DNA of 64,000 nt, from assembly GCF_003626735.1 (NCBI RefSeq), contig NZ_RBHX01000001.1:1984001-2048000 (forward strand), given 5' to 3'. Under the pieces are notes generated by a model. That model was not told the origin of the DNA and made no database searches. It saw only the letters and a program-made list of their open reading frames with translations. Position numbers and translations under genes: made by a program. Within the stretch, counting starts at the first letter, position 1, and each line of letters begins with the position of its first letter. The stretch is from Microbacterium sp. CGR2 (lineage in GTDB: Bacteria > Actinomycetota > Actinomycetes > Actinomycetales > Microbacteriaceae). This document shows, in pieces, positions 45,142 to 54,296 of this stretch.

Positions 45142-47619
45142 ATGACCGAAGCTCCTCTCATCGTTCCCGGAACCGTCGGCCCTCGCTCTTCAGGGGCCCA
45201 GGGACAGGAGGATCTCCTCGCCGGCCTCAACCCTCAGCAGCTCGAGGCCGTGACCTATCGCGGGCCCGCGCTGCTCATCGTCGCGGGCGCCGGTTCCGGC
45301 AAGACGAGTGTGCTCACCCGACGCATCGCCTCGCTCCTCCGGAGCCGTGAGGCGTGGCCGAGCCAGATCCTCGCGATCACCTTCACGAACAAGGCCGCGG
45401 GTGAGATGCGTGAGCGCGTCGAAGCGCTCATCGGCGACGCCGCCCGTGGCATGTGGATCTCGACCTTCCACTCGGCGTGCGTGCGCATCCTGCGACGCGA
45501 GGCCCAGCAGTTCGGTTTCACCAAGTCGTTCACCATCTACGACTCCGGCGACTCGCGCGCTCTGATCAAACGGCTGGTCAAGCAGCATGAGGCCGATGCC
45601 TACGGCCTCACCCCGGCGTCCGTCCAGTCGCGCATCTCGAAGCTGAAGAACGAGTTGTCCGACGCCGAGTCATACGCGCGTCAGGCCAACATGAGCGACC
45701 CGGCCGAACGCATCTTCGTCGAACTCTTCGCCGACTACCAGCGACAGCTCCAGCGTGCCAACGCCTTCGACTTCGACGACCTGATCGGCCAGACCGTCTA
45801 TCTGTTCCGCGCCTTCCCGCAGGTGGCTGATACGTACCGCCGCCGGTTCCGTCACATCCTGGTCGACGAGTACCAGGACACCAACCATGCGCAGTACGCA
45901 CTCATCCACGAGCTGACGAGGCCCGTCTCCGGCGAGTCCGCGGGGCACTCCGATCCCTATGCCTCGAACGGCATGATGATCTTCGAGCCGGAACCCGCGA
46001 CCGGCGCGACAGAGGGCGAGGCAGGGGCGTCGCTCACCGTCGTCGGCGACTCCGACCAGTCGATCTACGCCTTCCGCGGCGCCGACATCCGCAACATCAG
46101 CGAGTTCGAACGCGATTTCCCCGGTGCCAGGGTCGTGCTGCTCGAGCAGAACTATCGCTCGACCCAGAACATCCTGTCGGCCGCGAACGCCGTCATCGGC
46201 AACAACTTCGACCGCAAAGACAAGAAGCTCTGGAGTGATCGCGGCGACGGCGATGCGATCATCGGGTTCACCGGCTACTCGCAGCACGATGAGGCGCAGT
46301 TCGTGGCCGACGAGGTCGAAGCGTTGCATCGCGCTGGCATGCCGTACTCCGAGATGGCCGTGTTCTACCGCACCAACTCGCAGTCCCGTGCGCTGGAAGA
46401 GATCTTCATCCGCTCAGCCGTCCCGTACAAGATCATGGGCGGCACGAAGTTCTACGAGCGTGCGGAGATCAAAGACGCCCTCGCCTATCTCGTCGCCGTC
46501 GCGAATCCTGCCGATGAGATGTCGGTGCGCCGCATCCTCAACAAGCCGCGCCGGGGTATCGGAGACGTCACCGAGACGGCGATCGCGCGGTTCGCCGAAG
46601 AGCACGAGATCACCTTCCGCGATGCTCTCTCGATGCCGGGGCAGCTGGGCGTGGGGCCCAAGATCCAAGCTGCGATCGCGCATCTCGATGCGGTGCTCGC
46701 CGAGGCCACGGCAATCATGCTTCCGGCGACCGGCGAGGTGCCGGCTCCCACGACCGTGGCAGACGGCCTCAGCCTGCTGCTGTCCAAGAGTGGTTACCTG
46801 GACGCTCTGCGCGCCAGCCGCGATCCGCAAGACGAAGCCCGCGTCGAGAACCTCGATGAGTTCGTCGCGGTCGCCCGTGACTTCGCCAGAAACAACCCCG
46901 ACGGAACGATCGTCGACTTCCTGACGGAGGTCGCACTGGTGTCGGATGCCGACGATCTCGATGACGAGTCCGGATCGGTGTCGCTGATGACGATGCACAC
47001 GGCCAAGGGCCTCGAATACGATGCCGTCTTCGTCACCGGAGTCGAAGAAGATCTCATCCCGCACCGGATCTCCGCGGGCGAACCCGGGGGCCCGCAGGAG
47101 GAGCGTCGACTGTTCTACGTCGGCATCACCCGCGCACGAAAGCGGCTGCATCTGTCGCTCGCCATGACGAGGGCGCAGTTCGGCGAGGTGACCGTCGCCA
47201 TGCCCAGCCGATTCCTGCAGGAGATCCCGGCGGCACTGATCGACTGGCGGCAGTCTCCCGGCGATGTGAATTCTCGCGGCGGGATGCAGTCGAGAGCGTT
47301 GAACGCGCGACGACAGGGCGGGTTCGCGGGCTCGGGCGGTTCGGGCGATCGGTTCGGTGTGAAAGCGCTGCCAGGCCGAGACTCGCTCAAGCCCCTGTCC
47401 ACGGCGATGGACAAGTTCCCCAACAGGGTCACTGCCAAGATGCACGACAACGGCGACCTCGAGTTGACGGCCGGCGACCGCATCCGACATTCCGATTTCG
47501 GTGAGGGCCGCGTGGACGCTGTGACCGGTGAAGGCGCCAAGCGCATCGCGCACGTGCGCTTCGATTCCGCGGGCCAGAAGAAGCTCCTCATCAAGGTCGC
47601 TCCGATCGAGAAGATCTAG
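45142..47619 (+). CDS. pcrA: ATP-dependent DNA helicase PcrA/UvrD
   Basis: An 825-residue superfamily 1A helicase for DNA repair and plasmid or replication-fork processing. Q motif LNPQQLEAV, Walker A GAGSGKTS near residue 50, motif Ia ITFTNKAAGEMRERV, Walker B with LVDEYQDTN near 240, motif III VVGDSDQSIYAFRGAD, motif IV LEQNYRST, motif V MTMHTAKGLEYDAVF and motif VI FYVGITRARKRLHL are all present. The C-terminal segment after about 760 is the Tudor-like region that contacts RNA polymerase in PcrA (GDRIRHSDFGEGRVD). A sequence insertion near 265-290 (PVSGESAGHSDPYASNG) is typical of actinobacterial members. Confidence 0.95.
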   Translation: MTEAPLIVPGTVGPRSSGAQGQEDLLAGLNPQQLEAVTYRGPALLIVAGAGSGKTSVLTRRIASLLRSREAWPSQILAITFTNKAAGEMRERVEALIGDAARGMWISTFHSACVRILRREAQQFGFTKSFTIYDSGDSRALIKRLVKQHEADAYGLTPASVQSRISKLKNELSDAESYARQANMSDPAERIFVELFADYQRQLQRANAFDFDDLIGQTVYLFRAFPQVADTYRRRFRHILVDEYQDTNHAQYALIHELTRPVSGESAGHSDPYASNGMMIFEPEPATGATEGEAGASLTVVGDSDQSIYAFRGADIRNISEFERDFPGARVVLLEQNYRSTQNILSAANAVIGNNFDRKDKKLWSDRGDGDAIIGFTGYSQHDEAQFVADEVEALHRAGMPYSEMAVFYRTNSQSRALEEIFIRSAVPYKIMGGTKFYERAEIKDALAYLVAVANPADEMSVRRILNKPRRGIGDVTETAIARFAEEHEITFRDALSMPGQLGVGPKIQAAIAHLDAVLAEATAIMLPATGEVPAPTTVADGLSLLLSKSGYLDALRASRDPQDEARVENLDEFVAVARDFARNNPDGTIVDFLTEVALVSDADDLDDESGSVSLMTMHTAKGLEYDAVFVTGVEEDLIPHRISAGEPGGPQEERRLFYVGITRARKRLHLSLAMTRAQFGEVTVAMPSRFLQEIPAALIDWRQSPGDVNSRGGMQSRALNARRQGGFAGSGGSGDRFGVKALPGRDSLKPLSTAMDKFPNRVTAKMHDNGDLELTAGDRIRHSDFGEGRVDAVTGEGAKRIAHVRFDSAGQKKLLIKVAPIEKI

Positions 47620-47654
47620 CGCGGTCCGCGCGGCAGGGGTTGTGTCGCGCGGGC

Positions 47655-47660
47655 TAGGCT
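47655..47660 (+). promoter_or_regulatory. -10 element of a probable leaderless promoter (SseB-like gene)
   Basis: TAGGCT ends 8 nt before the ATG at 47668. No ribosome binding site is seen. Confidence 0.5.
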
Positions 47661-47667
47661 GACTGAT

Positions 47668-48786
47668 ATGGCTCTCTTCTCCCGCCGCAAGAAGTCCGAT
47701 GACGACGCTGTCGCACAGGCCGCCGACACGACTGTGGGCGCTGCTTCCGAGCAGGGCCCCGCGGCAGAGGCCGTAGAGACGGCCCCCTCCGTCGGCATCT
47801 CGGTGCAGGCCTTCCGCGGCGTCGGAGAAGACGCGGGCCCCGAAGTCACCCTTCCTGACCCTGATGCTCCGGCGCCCGCCACGGCAGCCGCTGCTCGCCC
47901 GGCGGCGCCGCAGCCCGCGCCGCTGCAGCCGGAACAGACGGAGCGGCGCCTGCCTCTCGGCCCGATCCTGCCGCCCGAGCAGACGGAGACCGTCGCGGGC
48001 ATGAAGGACAACGTTCTGCTGCGTGAGACTCTGAAAGAGATCGAGGCGAGCGCGACGAACGAACAGCTGCTCGGCGTGCTGCGCCAAGCTCTACAGGGTC
48101 ACCTCTACATCCGCGTCAACGGCGATGCGCGCGCGCAGATCAGCGAAGGAAAGCCGCTTTCGGTCGCAGTCGTCCGAGACGACGACGGACGCCAGTTCAT
48201 GCTCGCGTTCAGTTCCGCGGCCGCCGTGCGCGCGTCCGTGCAGCGGGAGTCCGACCCCACTGCCACCTCGGCCGTGGCCCAGCCCGTCACCTCCGTGCTG
48301 CAGCAGGTGGTGTCGGGGGATTTCGCCGGCCTCATCGTCGACAACGCCTCCGCGCCGAACCGGGTCGTCTTCCCCACAGAGCTGCTGGAGAAGGCGCTGG
48401 AACAGGCGGACGTCGACATGACCGTCAAGACGATCCTGGCCACGCCACGCGAGCAGGACACGGCCGTCAAGCTCGGCCAGGTGCTCGCGCAGAAGCGGAT
48501 GTGGGTGGCCGTGAACGACGGGGCCGACACCGGCCAGGTCGGCATCGCCGAGGCGCAGACCACCGACGGCAAGCGGTTCCTGCAGCTGTTCTCGCACCCG
48601 CTCGAGGTTCTGGCCCTCGGGCGCGGGGACCGCCCCCTCCCGTTCGAACCGGTGCAGCTGGCGAAGGTGCTCTCGAGCCATGCGAACATGGCAGGCGTCA
48701 TCCTCGACTCGGCAGGCCCCTCGATCATCGTCGAACGTGACGCGCTGGAACCGGTGCTCGTGCTCGCGGTGGACATCGACGACTGA
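47668..48786 (+). CDS. SseB family protein with two SseB domains
   Basis: A 372-residue soluble protein. A low-complexity N-terminal region of about 110 residues (A, P, E, Q-rich) is followed by two related SseB-type domains (about 120-235 and 240-370), with LREITLKEI-like helices, HLYIRVNGDARAQI, VFPTELLEKALEQADVD, MWVAVND and IIVERDALEPVL. SseB-domain proteins in actinobacteria have no settled function; the enhanced-serine-sensitivity name comes from Escherichia coli. It is transcribed on its own after pcrA. Confidence 0.82.
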   Translation: MALFSRRKKSDDDAVAQAADTTVGAASEQGPAAEAVETAPSVGISVQAFRGVGEDAGPEVTLPDPDAPAPATAAAARPAAPQPAPLQPEQTERRLPLGPILPPEQTETVAGMKDNVLLRETLKEIEASATNEQLLGVLRQALQGHLYIRVNGDARAQISEGKPLSVAVVRDDDGRQFMLAFSSAAAVRASVQRESDPTATSAVAQPVTSVLQQVVSGDFAGLIVDNASAPNRVVFPTELLEKALEQADVDMTVKTILATPREQDTAVKLGQVLAQKRMWVAVNDGADTGQVGIAEAQTTDGKRFLQLFSHPLEVLALGRGDRPLPFEPVQLAKVLSSHANMAGVILDSAGPSIIVERDALEPVLVLAVDIDD

Positions 48787-48823
48787 GCCGGAGCCCGGGC
48801 TTCCGCCGAAACCGTCGGCACCT

Positions 48824-48829
48824 TAGGGT
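48824..48829 (+). promoter_or_regulatory. -10 element of a probable leaderless promoter (LigD polymerase-domain gene)
   Basis: TAGGGT ends 7 nt before the ATG at 48836. Confidence 0.5.
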
Positions 48830-48835
48830 CGGAGC

Positions 48836-49909
48836 ATGGCTTCCGAACGCGTGACCCTGACCGTCGCCGACTCCGACGGAGAGCGCGAGGTGGCGCTCTC
48901 CAGCCCGAACCGAGTGGTGTGGCCCGACCTCGGCATCACGAAGGCGGAGCTCGCCGAGTATGCACAGCTCGTCTCCGAGCCGTTCCTCGCAGCCAACGGA
49001 AACCGGCCCGTGTCGCTCGAACGGTTCCGCGACGGGGTCGGCCGGTCGAAAGGACCGCGAGCGGAGGGTTTCTTCTCGAAGAATCCGCCCAAGGGCACCC
49101 CTGACTTCGTCGGCGCCGTGACCGTCACGTACAACAGCGGCCGTCAGCATCCGCAGATCGTGCTCAACAGGACGAGCGCGATCGTGTGGGCGGTGCAGAT
49201 GAACACGATCGTGTTCCATCCGTGGGCGTCGCTGGCGACCGATTCGGACAATCCGGTCGAGCTGCGCATCGACCTCGACCCGCAGCCGGGCACGGACTTC
49301 GCGGATGCTGTGCCCGCGGCTCACATGCTGCGCGAGGTGCTGCGGGAAGCGGGGCTGGAGGCGTACGCGAAGACGAGCGGCAACCGCGGCTTGCACATCT
49401 TCGCGCCGATCGAGCCGACGCACGAGTTCCTCGACGTCCGGCATGCGGTGATCGCCGCCGGGCGTGAACTGGAACGTCGGATGCCGAAGCAGGTGACCGT
49501 GAACTGGTGGAAGGAGGAACGCGGAGAGCGGATCTTCGTCGACTTCAACCAGGCCAACCGTGACCGCACGATGGCCGGTGCCTACAGTCCGCGTGCCCTT
49601 CCCGGTGCCACCGTCTCGACGCCGGTGGAGTGGGACGAGCTGGACGGCCTCGATCCGACGGTCTTCACGGTGCGCAGCATCCCGGAGCGGCTCCTGGACA
49701 TCGGCGACCCGTGGGCCGATATGCAGCGATCTCCCGGCCGTATCGACACGCTCCTGGAGTGGTGGGAGCGGGACAAGGCCGACGGCTTGGGCGAGCTGTC
49801 GTTCCCGCCGGAATTTCCGAAGATGCCGGGCGAGCCGCCCCGCGTGCAGCCGAGCAAGAAGGTCGCCGGGAACTGGGACGAAGACGGCAGCCCCGCCGAC
49901 AAGGACTGA
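48836..49909 (+). CDS. LigD-type polymerase domain protein (archaeo-eukaryotic primase family)
   Basis: A 357-residue stand-alone version of the polymerase/primase domain of LigD used in bacterial end joining. It opens with LSSPNRVVWPDLGITKAEL, has GFFSKNPPKGTPDFV, the catalytic LRIDLDPQPG (near residue 145), then KTSGNRGLHIFAPI and GERIFVDFNQANRDRTMAGAYSPRA, which is the full conserved set. It fills gaps with nucleotides, preferring NTPs in known members. The gene ends 22 bp from the convergent ATP-dependent ligase. No Ku gene is in this window. The 17-bp sequence at its 3' end (GACCGCTGTCAG...) is tandemly duplicated across the stop. Confidence 0.9.
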   Translation: MASERVTLTVADSDGEREVALSSPNRVVWPDLGITKAELAEYAQLVSEPFLAANGNRPVSLERFRDGVGRSKGPRAEGFFSKNPPKGTPDFVGAVTVTYNSGRQHPQIVLNRTSAIVWAVQMNTIVFHPWASLATDSDNPVELRIDLDPQPGTDFADAVPAAHMLREVLREAGLEAYAKTSGNRGLHIFAPIEPTHEFLDVRHAVIAAGRELERRMPKQVTVNWWKEERGERIFVDFNQANRDRTMAGAYSPRALPGATVSTPVEWDELDGLDPTVFTVRSIPERLLDIGDPWADMQRSPGRIDTLLEWWERDKADGLGELSFPPEFPKMPGEPPRVQPSKKVAGNWDEDGSPADKD

Positions 49910-49931
49910 CCGCTGTCAGCCAGGACCGCTG

Positions 49932-50975
49932 TCAGGCCAGGACCGCGCCGAGGTCGTAGCCGGACACGGTGTCGAGCTGGTCGTACGTGCACGAGCGTGC
50001 ATCACGATCGGGGCGCCAACGCTCGAACTGCACGGTATGACGGAATCGCGCTCCTTCGAGCTGGTCGTAGCGAACTTCGAGCACCCGCTCAGGTCGAAGG
50101 CGCACGAATGAGACGTCTTTGGCTCCGCTGAAACGCGAGCGCTCGCTCTCTCCCGTCACGGCGGCTCCGCTGTCATCCCGCTCCACGAGCGGTGCGAGTT
50201 CCTCGACGAGTTGCTGACGTCGTCTGTCGCTCCAGGCGGCGACTCCGCCGACCTGGCGCAGCGTGCCGTCGGCGTCGTACAGACCGACGAGGAGGGACCC
50301 CACGCCGGAGCCCGACTTGTGGACCCGATAGCCGAGGGCGACGACATCGGCCGTCCGCGCGTGCTTGATCTTGATCAGGGTGCGCTTGCCCGGGGCGTAC
50401 GGCTGGTCGAGGGGCTTGGCCACGACGCCGTCGAGCCCCGCGCCTTCGAACTCCTCGAGCCAGCGGACGGCGGCCTCGCGATCCCGGGTCGTGCGGGTGA
50501 TGTGCAGAGGGTGCTCCACCGGTTCCATGACCGATTCGAGACGTGCCCGCCGGGTTTCGAATGACTGGGTGAGGAGATCGTCGTCGCCGTACGCGAGGAG
50601 ATCGAAGGCGATGAACATCGCGGGGGTCTCGGCGGCGAGACGCGCGACGCGGGAGGCGGCCGGGTGAATGCGCTGACTCAGCGCCTCCCAGTCGAGTCGT
50701 TGCGCGCCCGCAGGACCGGTGGCGACGACGATCTCACCGTCCAGCAGGCACGGTCCTGGCAGGAGCTGAGGGATTGCCTCGACGAGCTCGGGGAAGTAGC
50801 GGGTGAGCGGCTTCGCGCCCCGAGACCCTATCTCGACCTCATCGCCGTCCCAGGCGATGAGGCCTCGGAAACCATCCCATTTCGGCTCGTACAGCAGGCC
50901 TCCGGGAGTCTTCGCCGGGTCCGGCACGGCGGCCGCGGCCTTGGCGAGCATCGGTGCGGGGATGTCGTAGCGCAT
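49932..50975 (-). CDS. ATP-dependent DNA ligase
   Basis: A 347-residue single-subunit ATP-dependent ligase of the LigC/LigD type. The adenylated lysine is K32 in EPKWDGFRG; then CLLDGEIVV, FIAFDLLAYGDDDLL, GLDGVVAKPL and TLIKIKHARTADVVALGYR give the nucleotidyl-transfer motifs, and the OB-fold domain ends the protein. ATG at 50975 is preceded by AGGA; upstream extensions are unsupported. It converges tail to tail on the LigD-type polymerase gene, so the pair together resembles a split LigD without the phosphoesterase domain. Confidence 0.9.
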   Translation of the reverse strand: MRYDIPAPMLAKAAAAVPDPAKTPGGLLYEPKWDGFRGLIAWDGDEVEIGSRGAKPLTRYFPELVEAIPQLLPGPCLLDGEIVVATGPAGAQRLDWEALSQRIHPAASRVARLAAETPAMFIAFDLLAYGDDDLLTQSFETRRARLESVMEPVEHPLHITRTTRDREAAVRWLEEFEGAGLDGVVAKPLDQPYAPGKRTLIKIKHARTADVVALGYRVHKSGSGVGSLLVGLYDADGTLRQVGGVAAWSDRRRQQLVEELAPLVERDDSGAAVTGESERSRFSGAKDVSFVRLRPERVLEVRYDQLEGARFRHTVQFERWRPDRDARSCTYDQLDTVSGYDLGAVLA

Positions 50976-51018
50976 GATCCCATCCTGGCGGGGGCGGTCG
51001 CCGCGCGGAAGGGCGGAC

Positions 51019-52470
51019 TCAGCCGAACAGGTCGTCGAGCTCGGCGGGCGCTCCGGCGTCGCGAAGAGCGGTGTGAGCGGCATGCCACCCCGCCATGCCG
51101 TTGACCGCGGGCCCCGGCGGCGTCGAGGCGGAGGCGATGTAGACCCCGCGCATCGGCGTACGCCATGGGGCGGGAGAGAGCGTCGGCCGCCGGAGCGCCT
51201 GCCGCATGTCGAACACCCCGCCCGAGATGTCGCCACCGATCTCCGCGGGATTGACCGCCTCCCGAGACGATGCGGGCACCGCGTGATGAGCGAGGATGAG
51301 ATCTCGGAACCCCGGCGCGAAGCGCTCCACCTGTGCAGTGATGAGCTCGGTCGGATCGAGGTCCGAGCCGTTCGGCACGTGGATGTATGCCCACAGCACT
51401 GCTTTACCCTCGGGTGCTCGCGTGTCGTCGTGAACCGTGGGCTGCACGGCGAGGACGTAGGGACGCTCACTGACGCGGCCGGCGGCGACGGCGTTCTCGC
51501 TCGCCCAGATCTCGGCTCGCGTGCCGCCGATGTGCACTGTGGCCGCCTGTCGGACGGTGGGGTTGGTCCACGGGATCGGGCCGTCGAGGGCGAAGTCGAC
51601 CTTCGCCGCCGCCGCCCCATAACGGTAGGAGGAGATGGCGCGCGCGTATCCGGCCGGCACATCGGGGTGGGTGAGCGCGAGTCGCGGAGAGGTGTTCAAT
51701 ACCAGGATGTCTCCGCGGGCGGCGTCCCCCCAGTCCAGCGCGCCCAGGTCGTCGACGCGCGCGCCGGCTTCCAGCGTGCCCCCGTGCGCTTCGAGGTCGG
51801 CGATCATGGCGTCGGCGATCGGCTGCGCGCCGCCACGCGGATACGGCCAGCCGCCGGCATGCGCGAGCGCACCGAGGAGGAGCCCTGCCGCGGCTCCGGC
51901 CAGCGAGGGCTGCGGGGAGTTGGCGTGGGCCACGACGCCGGACATGAGGGCAGCCGCCGCATCGGTGAGGAAGGCACGTTCGGCGAGGGGCGTGCCCTGA
52001 TCCAGCATCCGTATCGCGTATCGTGCCGCCGTGATCGGATCACGAGGGACTCGCAGCAGCTGATTCCCGGTGAAATCGGTGAGACCGTCGATGTGGGTGC
52101 TGAGCGGGCGCAGGCGCGAGAGCCATGCCGCACCGTCGACCCCGAGCCCGGCAGCGGTGCGCTCGATGTCGCGCCAGGCGATCGCCGCGCGTCCGCCGTC
52201 GAGCGGGTGGGCGAAGGAGATCTCCGGATGGATCCACTCGATCCGCTCGTCGAGTCCGAAGGCGCGGAAGAACGGGGAGGCGAGGGCTGCAGGGTGCACG
52301 GTCGAGCACACATCGTGCCGGAAACCGGGGAGTGTGGACTCGGCCGTGCGGACGCCGCCGCCGATCGTATCGGCGGCTTCACGCACGTGAACTTCGTAGC
52401 CGGCGCGTGCGAGCGCGACAGCCGAAGCGAGCCCGTTCGGACCGGAGCCGATGATCGTCGCCCGTGCCAT
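51019..52470 (-). CDS. Phytoene-desaturase-like NAD(P)/FAD-dependent oxidoreductase
   Basis: A 483-residue flavoprotein. The N-terminal FAD motif ATIIGSGPNGLASAVALARAG and IGGGVRTAE resemble carotenoid desaturase/isomerase-type oxidoreductases, and the C-terminal GVYIASASTPPGPAVNGMAG is the family's FAD-closing motif. No carotenoid genes are nearby, so the name reflects family only; COG1233 members also act as retinol saturase-like enzymes. ATG 52470 lies 7 nt after an AAGACT hexamer on the minus strand, so a leaderless start is likely. Its end lies 43 bp from the ligase start on the same strand, so the two may be co-transcribed. Confidence 0.85.
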   Translation of the reverse strand: MARATIIGSGPNGLASAVALARAGYEVHVREAADTIGGGVRTAESTLPGFRHDVCSTVHPAALASPFFRAFGLDERIEWIHPEISFAHPLDGGRAAIAWRDIERTAAGLGVDGAAWLSRLRPLSTHIDGLTDFTGNQLLRVPRDPITAARYAIRMLDQGTPLAERAFLTDAAAALMSGVVAHANSPQPSLAGAAAGLLLGALAHAGGWPYPRGGAQPIADAMIADLEAHGGTLEAGARVDDLGALDWGDAARGDILVLNTSPRLALTHPDVPAGYARAISSYRYGAAAAKVDFALDGPIPWTNPTVRQAATVHIGGTRAEIWASENAVAAGRVSERPYVLAVQPTVHDDTRAPEGKAVLWAYIHVPNGSDLDPTELITAQVERFAPGFRDLILAHHAVPASSREAVNPAEIGGDISGGVFDMRQALRRPTLSPAPWRTPMRGVYIASASTPPGPAVNGMAGWHAAHTALRDAGAPAELDDLFG

Positions 52471-52476
52471 GGACCC

Positions 52477-52482
52477 AGTCTT
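52477..52482 (-). promoter_or_regulatory. -10 element of a probable leaderless promoter (oxidoreductase gene)
   Basis: On the minus strand AAGACT (or TAAGAC one base earlier) ends 7 nt before the ATG at 52470, in a context very like the TAGACT box before the DUF3817 gene. Confidence 0.45.
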
Positions 52483-52541
52483 ACACGCCCCTACGACGGA
52501 AGCGGTCGAAGTGGGCGGCCAGACGTGCGATCCTGGAGAGG

Positions 52542-53027
52542 ATGAAAGAAGTACAGGGGCCGACCCCCGCAGGCACGTCCCGTCCATACCGTTCGCTCCC
52601 TGAAGCGCTGCGCGCGCACCGCATCGATCTCTCCAACTACGCGTTCATCACGGCCATCGTCGACGCGGTGGGAATCAGTTCGTTGATCGATCGCGGTCGC
52701 TACATCGAGGCCATCCGTCGTGGGGAGGGTGCTTCCCTTCATATCGGCCGTACGTACACGAACGGCTTCACCGAAGACGAGCGCGTCGTCGTCGGCTCCG
52801 CTCCGCTGCGTCTGCAGCCGAGCGAAGGGCGCCCGCCGTACTTCTACGTCAGCCACCCGACCGAGTTCATCGCGCTCACCCGGCCGCGCGTCGTCAAGCG
52901 CGCGACCCCTCGCGTTGCCGCTCCTCGAGGTGAGCGTCCACCGACACCCGTCGAAGATCGCGACTACGGCGTCTGTGACGTGTGCTTCATGGTGCGTACA
53001 CCCGCCGGGTCCTGCGGCTGCAGCTGA
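52542..53027 (+). CDS. Hypothetical protein with C-terminal cysteine cluster
   Basis: A 161-residue protein of no recognised family. The middle part is predicted soluble and contains ALRAHRIDLSNYAFITAIVD and a segment with TEDERVVVGSAPLRL and FYVSHPTEFIALTRP. The tail ends VCDVCFMVRTPAGSCGCS: a CxxC followed by CxC after 9 residues, a plausible zinc knuckle. ATG 52542 has GGAGAGG immediately upstream; an earlier ATG at 52464 overlaps the divergent oxidoreductase gene and lacks support. It stands between two minus-strand genes, transcribed alone. Confidence 0.75.
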   Translation: MKEVQGPTPAGTSRPYRSLPEALRAHRIDLSNYAFITAIVDAVGISSLIDRGRYIEAIRRGEGASLHIGRTYTNGFTEDERVVVGSAPLRLQPSEGRPPYFYVSHPTEFIALTRPRVVKRATPRVAAPRGERPPTPVEDRDYGVCDVCFMVRTPAGSCGCS

Positions 53028-53038
53028 CGCGAGCCCGA

Positions 53039-54274
53039 TCAGGCGAACGCGCTCATCCCGGTGATGTCGCGGCCGAGCAGCAGCGCCTGCACGCTCTCTG
53101 TCCCCTCGTAGGTGTGGATGGCCTCGATGTCCGCCATGTGCTGCATCACGCCGTTCTCGAGCAGGATGCCGTTGCCGCCGAGCAGGTCGCGCGCCGTCGA
53201 AGCCACCCGGCGCGCCGCGCGCGTGTTGTGGAACTTCGCCAGTGACGCCTGGGTCGCGCGGAGGTCACCGGCGGTCTCCAGGTCGGCGAGGCGGCGGCAG
53301 TACAGCTGCATCGCGGTGAGGTCTTCGAGCATGTGCGTCAGACGTTCCTGCACCATCTGGAACTTCGCCAGCGGCTTGCCGAACTGGATGCGCTCCATCG
53401 CATACGCCAGCGCTGCCTCGTAGCAGGCGGTCGCGTGACCGAGTGCGGACCACGCCACTCCGGAGCGGGTCGCGTACAGAACCGTCGAGGCGTCGCGGAA
53501 GCTCTTCGCCCCCGGGAGGAGGGCATCTGCCGGCACGCGAACGTCATCGAAGCGGATGAGCGCCTGGTGGATGGCGCGCAGCGACGCCTTGCCGCGGATG
53601 ACGGAAGCGTCGTAGCCGGGGGTGTCCTGCTCGACGAGGAAGCAGCGGACGGCACCGTGATCGTCGGCGCCCTCGTCCTGTACTCGCGCCCAGACGAACG
53701 TGATGCCACCGGACGCGCCATTGCCGATCCACTTCTTGGCGCCGCGGATGACCCAGCTGTCGCCGTCGCGTCGCGCGGTCGTCTCGAGCGACACCGAGTC
53801 CGAGCCGTGGTCGGGCTCCGTGAGCGCGAACGAGCCGAGCACCGACGCCTCGGCGAGGGGGCGCAACCACCGCTCCTGCTGCTCGGGGCTGCCGAACAAA
53901 GCGAGTGTGCGCAGAGCGAGTCCGCCCTGAACGGCGAGCATCGTGCCGAGGGATCCGTCGCCGCGGGAGACCTCCATGTTGACCAGCCCGGCGGCAAGCG
54001 GGGAGAGGCGGGTGAGCGCAGGGTGATCGATGCCGTCGACGACGAGATCCATCTCGCCCATTCGGCGAGCGACGTCGAGCGGGTACTCGGCGCGGTCCCA
54101 GGCGTCGACCATCCGAGGGCCGACCTCGTCGACGTAGGCCTTGGCACGATCCCACGCATCGCGGTCGGCGGCGGGGATGCCACGGAACACCTCGTAGTAG
54201 TCGCTGTCGCGGCGAGAGGTGGTGTCGTAGCCGGCGACGCTCAGGCCGGGCAGGGGAGAGGATTCAGGGCTCAT
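53039..54274 (-). CDS. Acyl-CoA dehydrogenase (glutaryl-CoA dehydrogenase-like)
   Basis: A 411-residue flavoenzyme that oxidises an acyl-CoA at the alpha-beta bond. SFALTEPDHGSDSVSLETTA is the flavin/substrate strand region, KKWIGNGASGG follows, and the C-terminal IHTYEGTESVQALLLGRDITG supplies the catalytic glutamate in the TYEGT context found in glutaryl-CoA dehydrogenase. Closely related enzymes act on other acyl-CoAs, so the substrate is open. AAGGAG lies 6 nt before the ATG. A 21-bp palindrome just upstream is probably its operator. Electrons would go to ETF, which is not encoded here. Confidence 0.88.
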   Translation of the reverse strand: MSPESSPLPGLSVAGYDTTSRRDSDYYEVFRGIPAADRDAWDRAKAYVDEVGPRMVDAWDRAEYPLDVARRMGEMDLVVDGIDHPALTRLSPLAAGLVNMEVSRGDGSLGTMLAVQGGLALRTLALFGSPEQQERWLRPLAEASVLGSFALTEPDHGSDSVSLETTARRDGDSWVIRGAKKWIGNGASGGITFVWARVQDEGADDHGAVRCFLVEQDTPGYDASVIRGKASLRAIHQALIRFDDVRVPADALLPGAKSFRDASTVLYATRSGVAWSALGHATACYEAALAYAMERIQFGKPLAKFQMVQERLTHMLEDLTAMQLYCRRLADLETAGDLRATQASLAKFHNTRAARRVASTARDLLGGNGILLENGVMQHMADIEAIHTYEGTESVQALLLGRDITGMSAFA

Positions 54275-54296
54275 CGGGACTCCTTCGGTGGCACCA

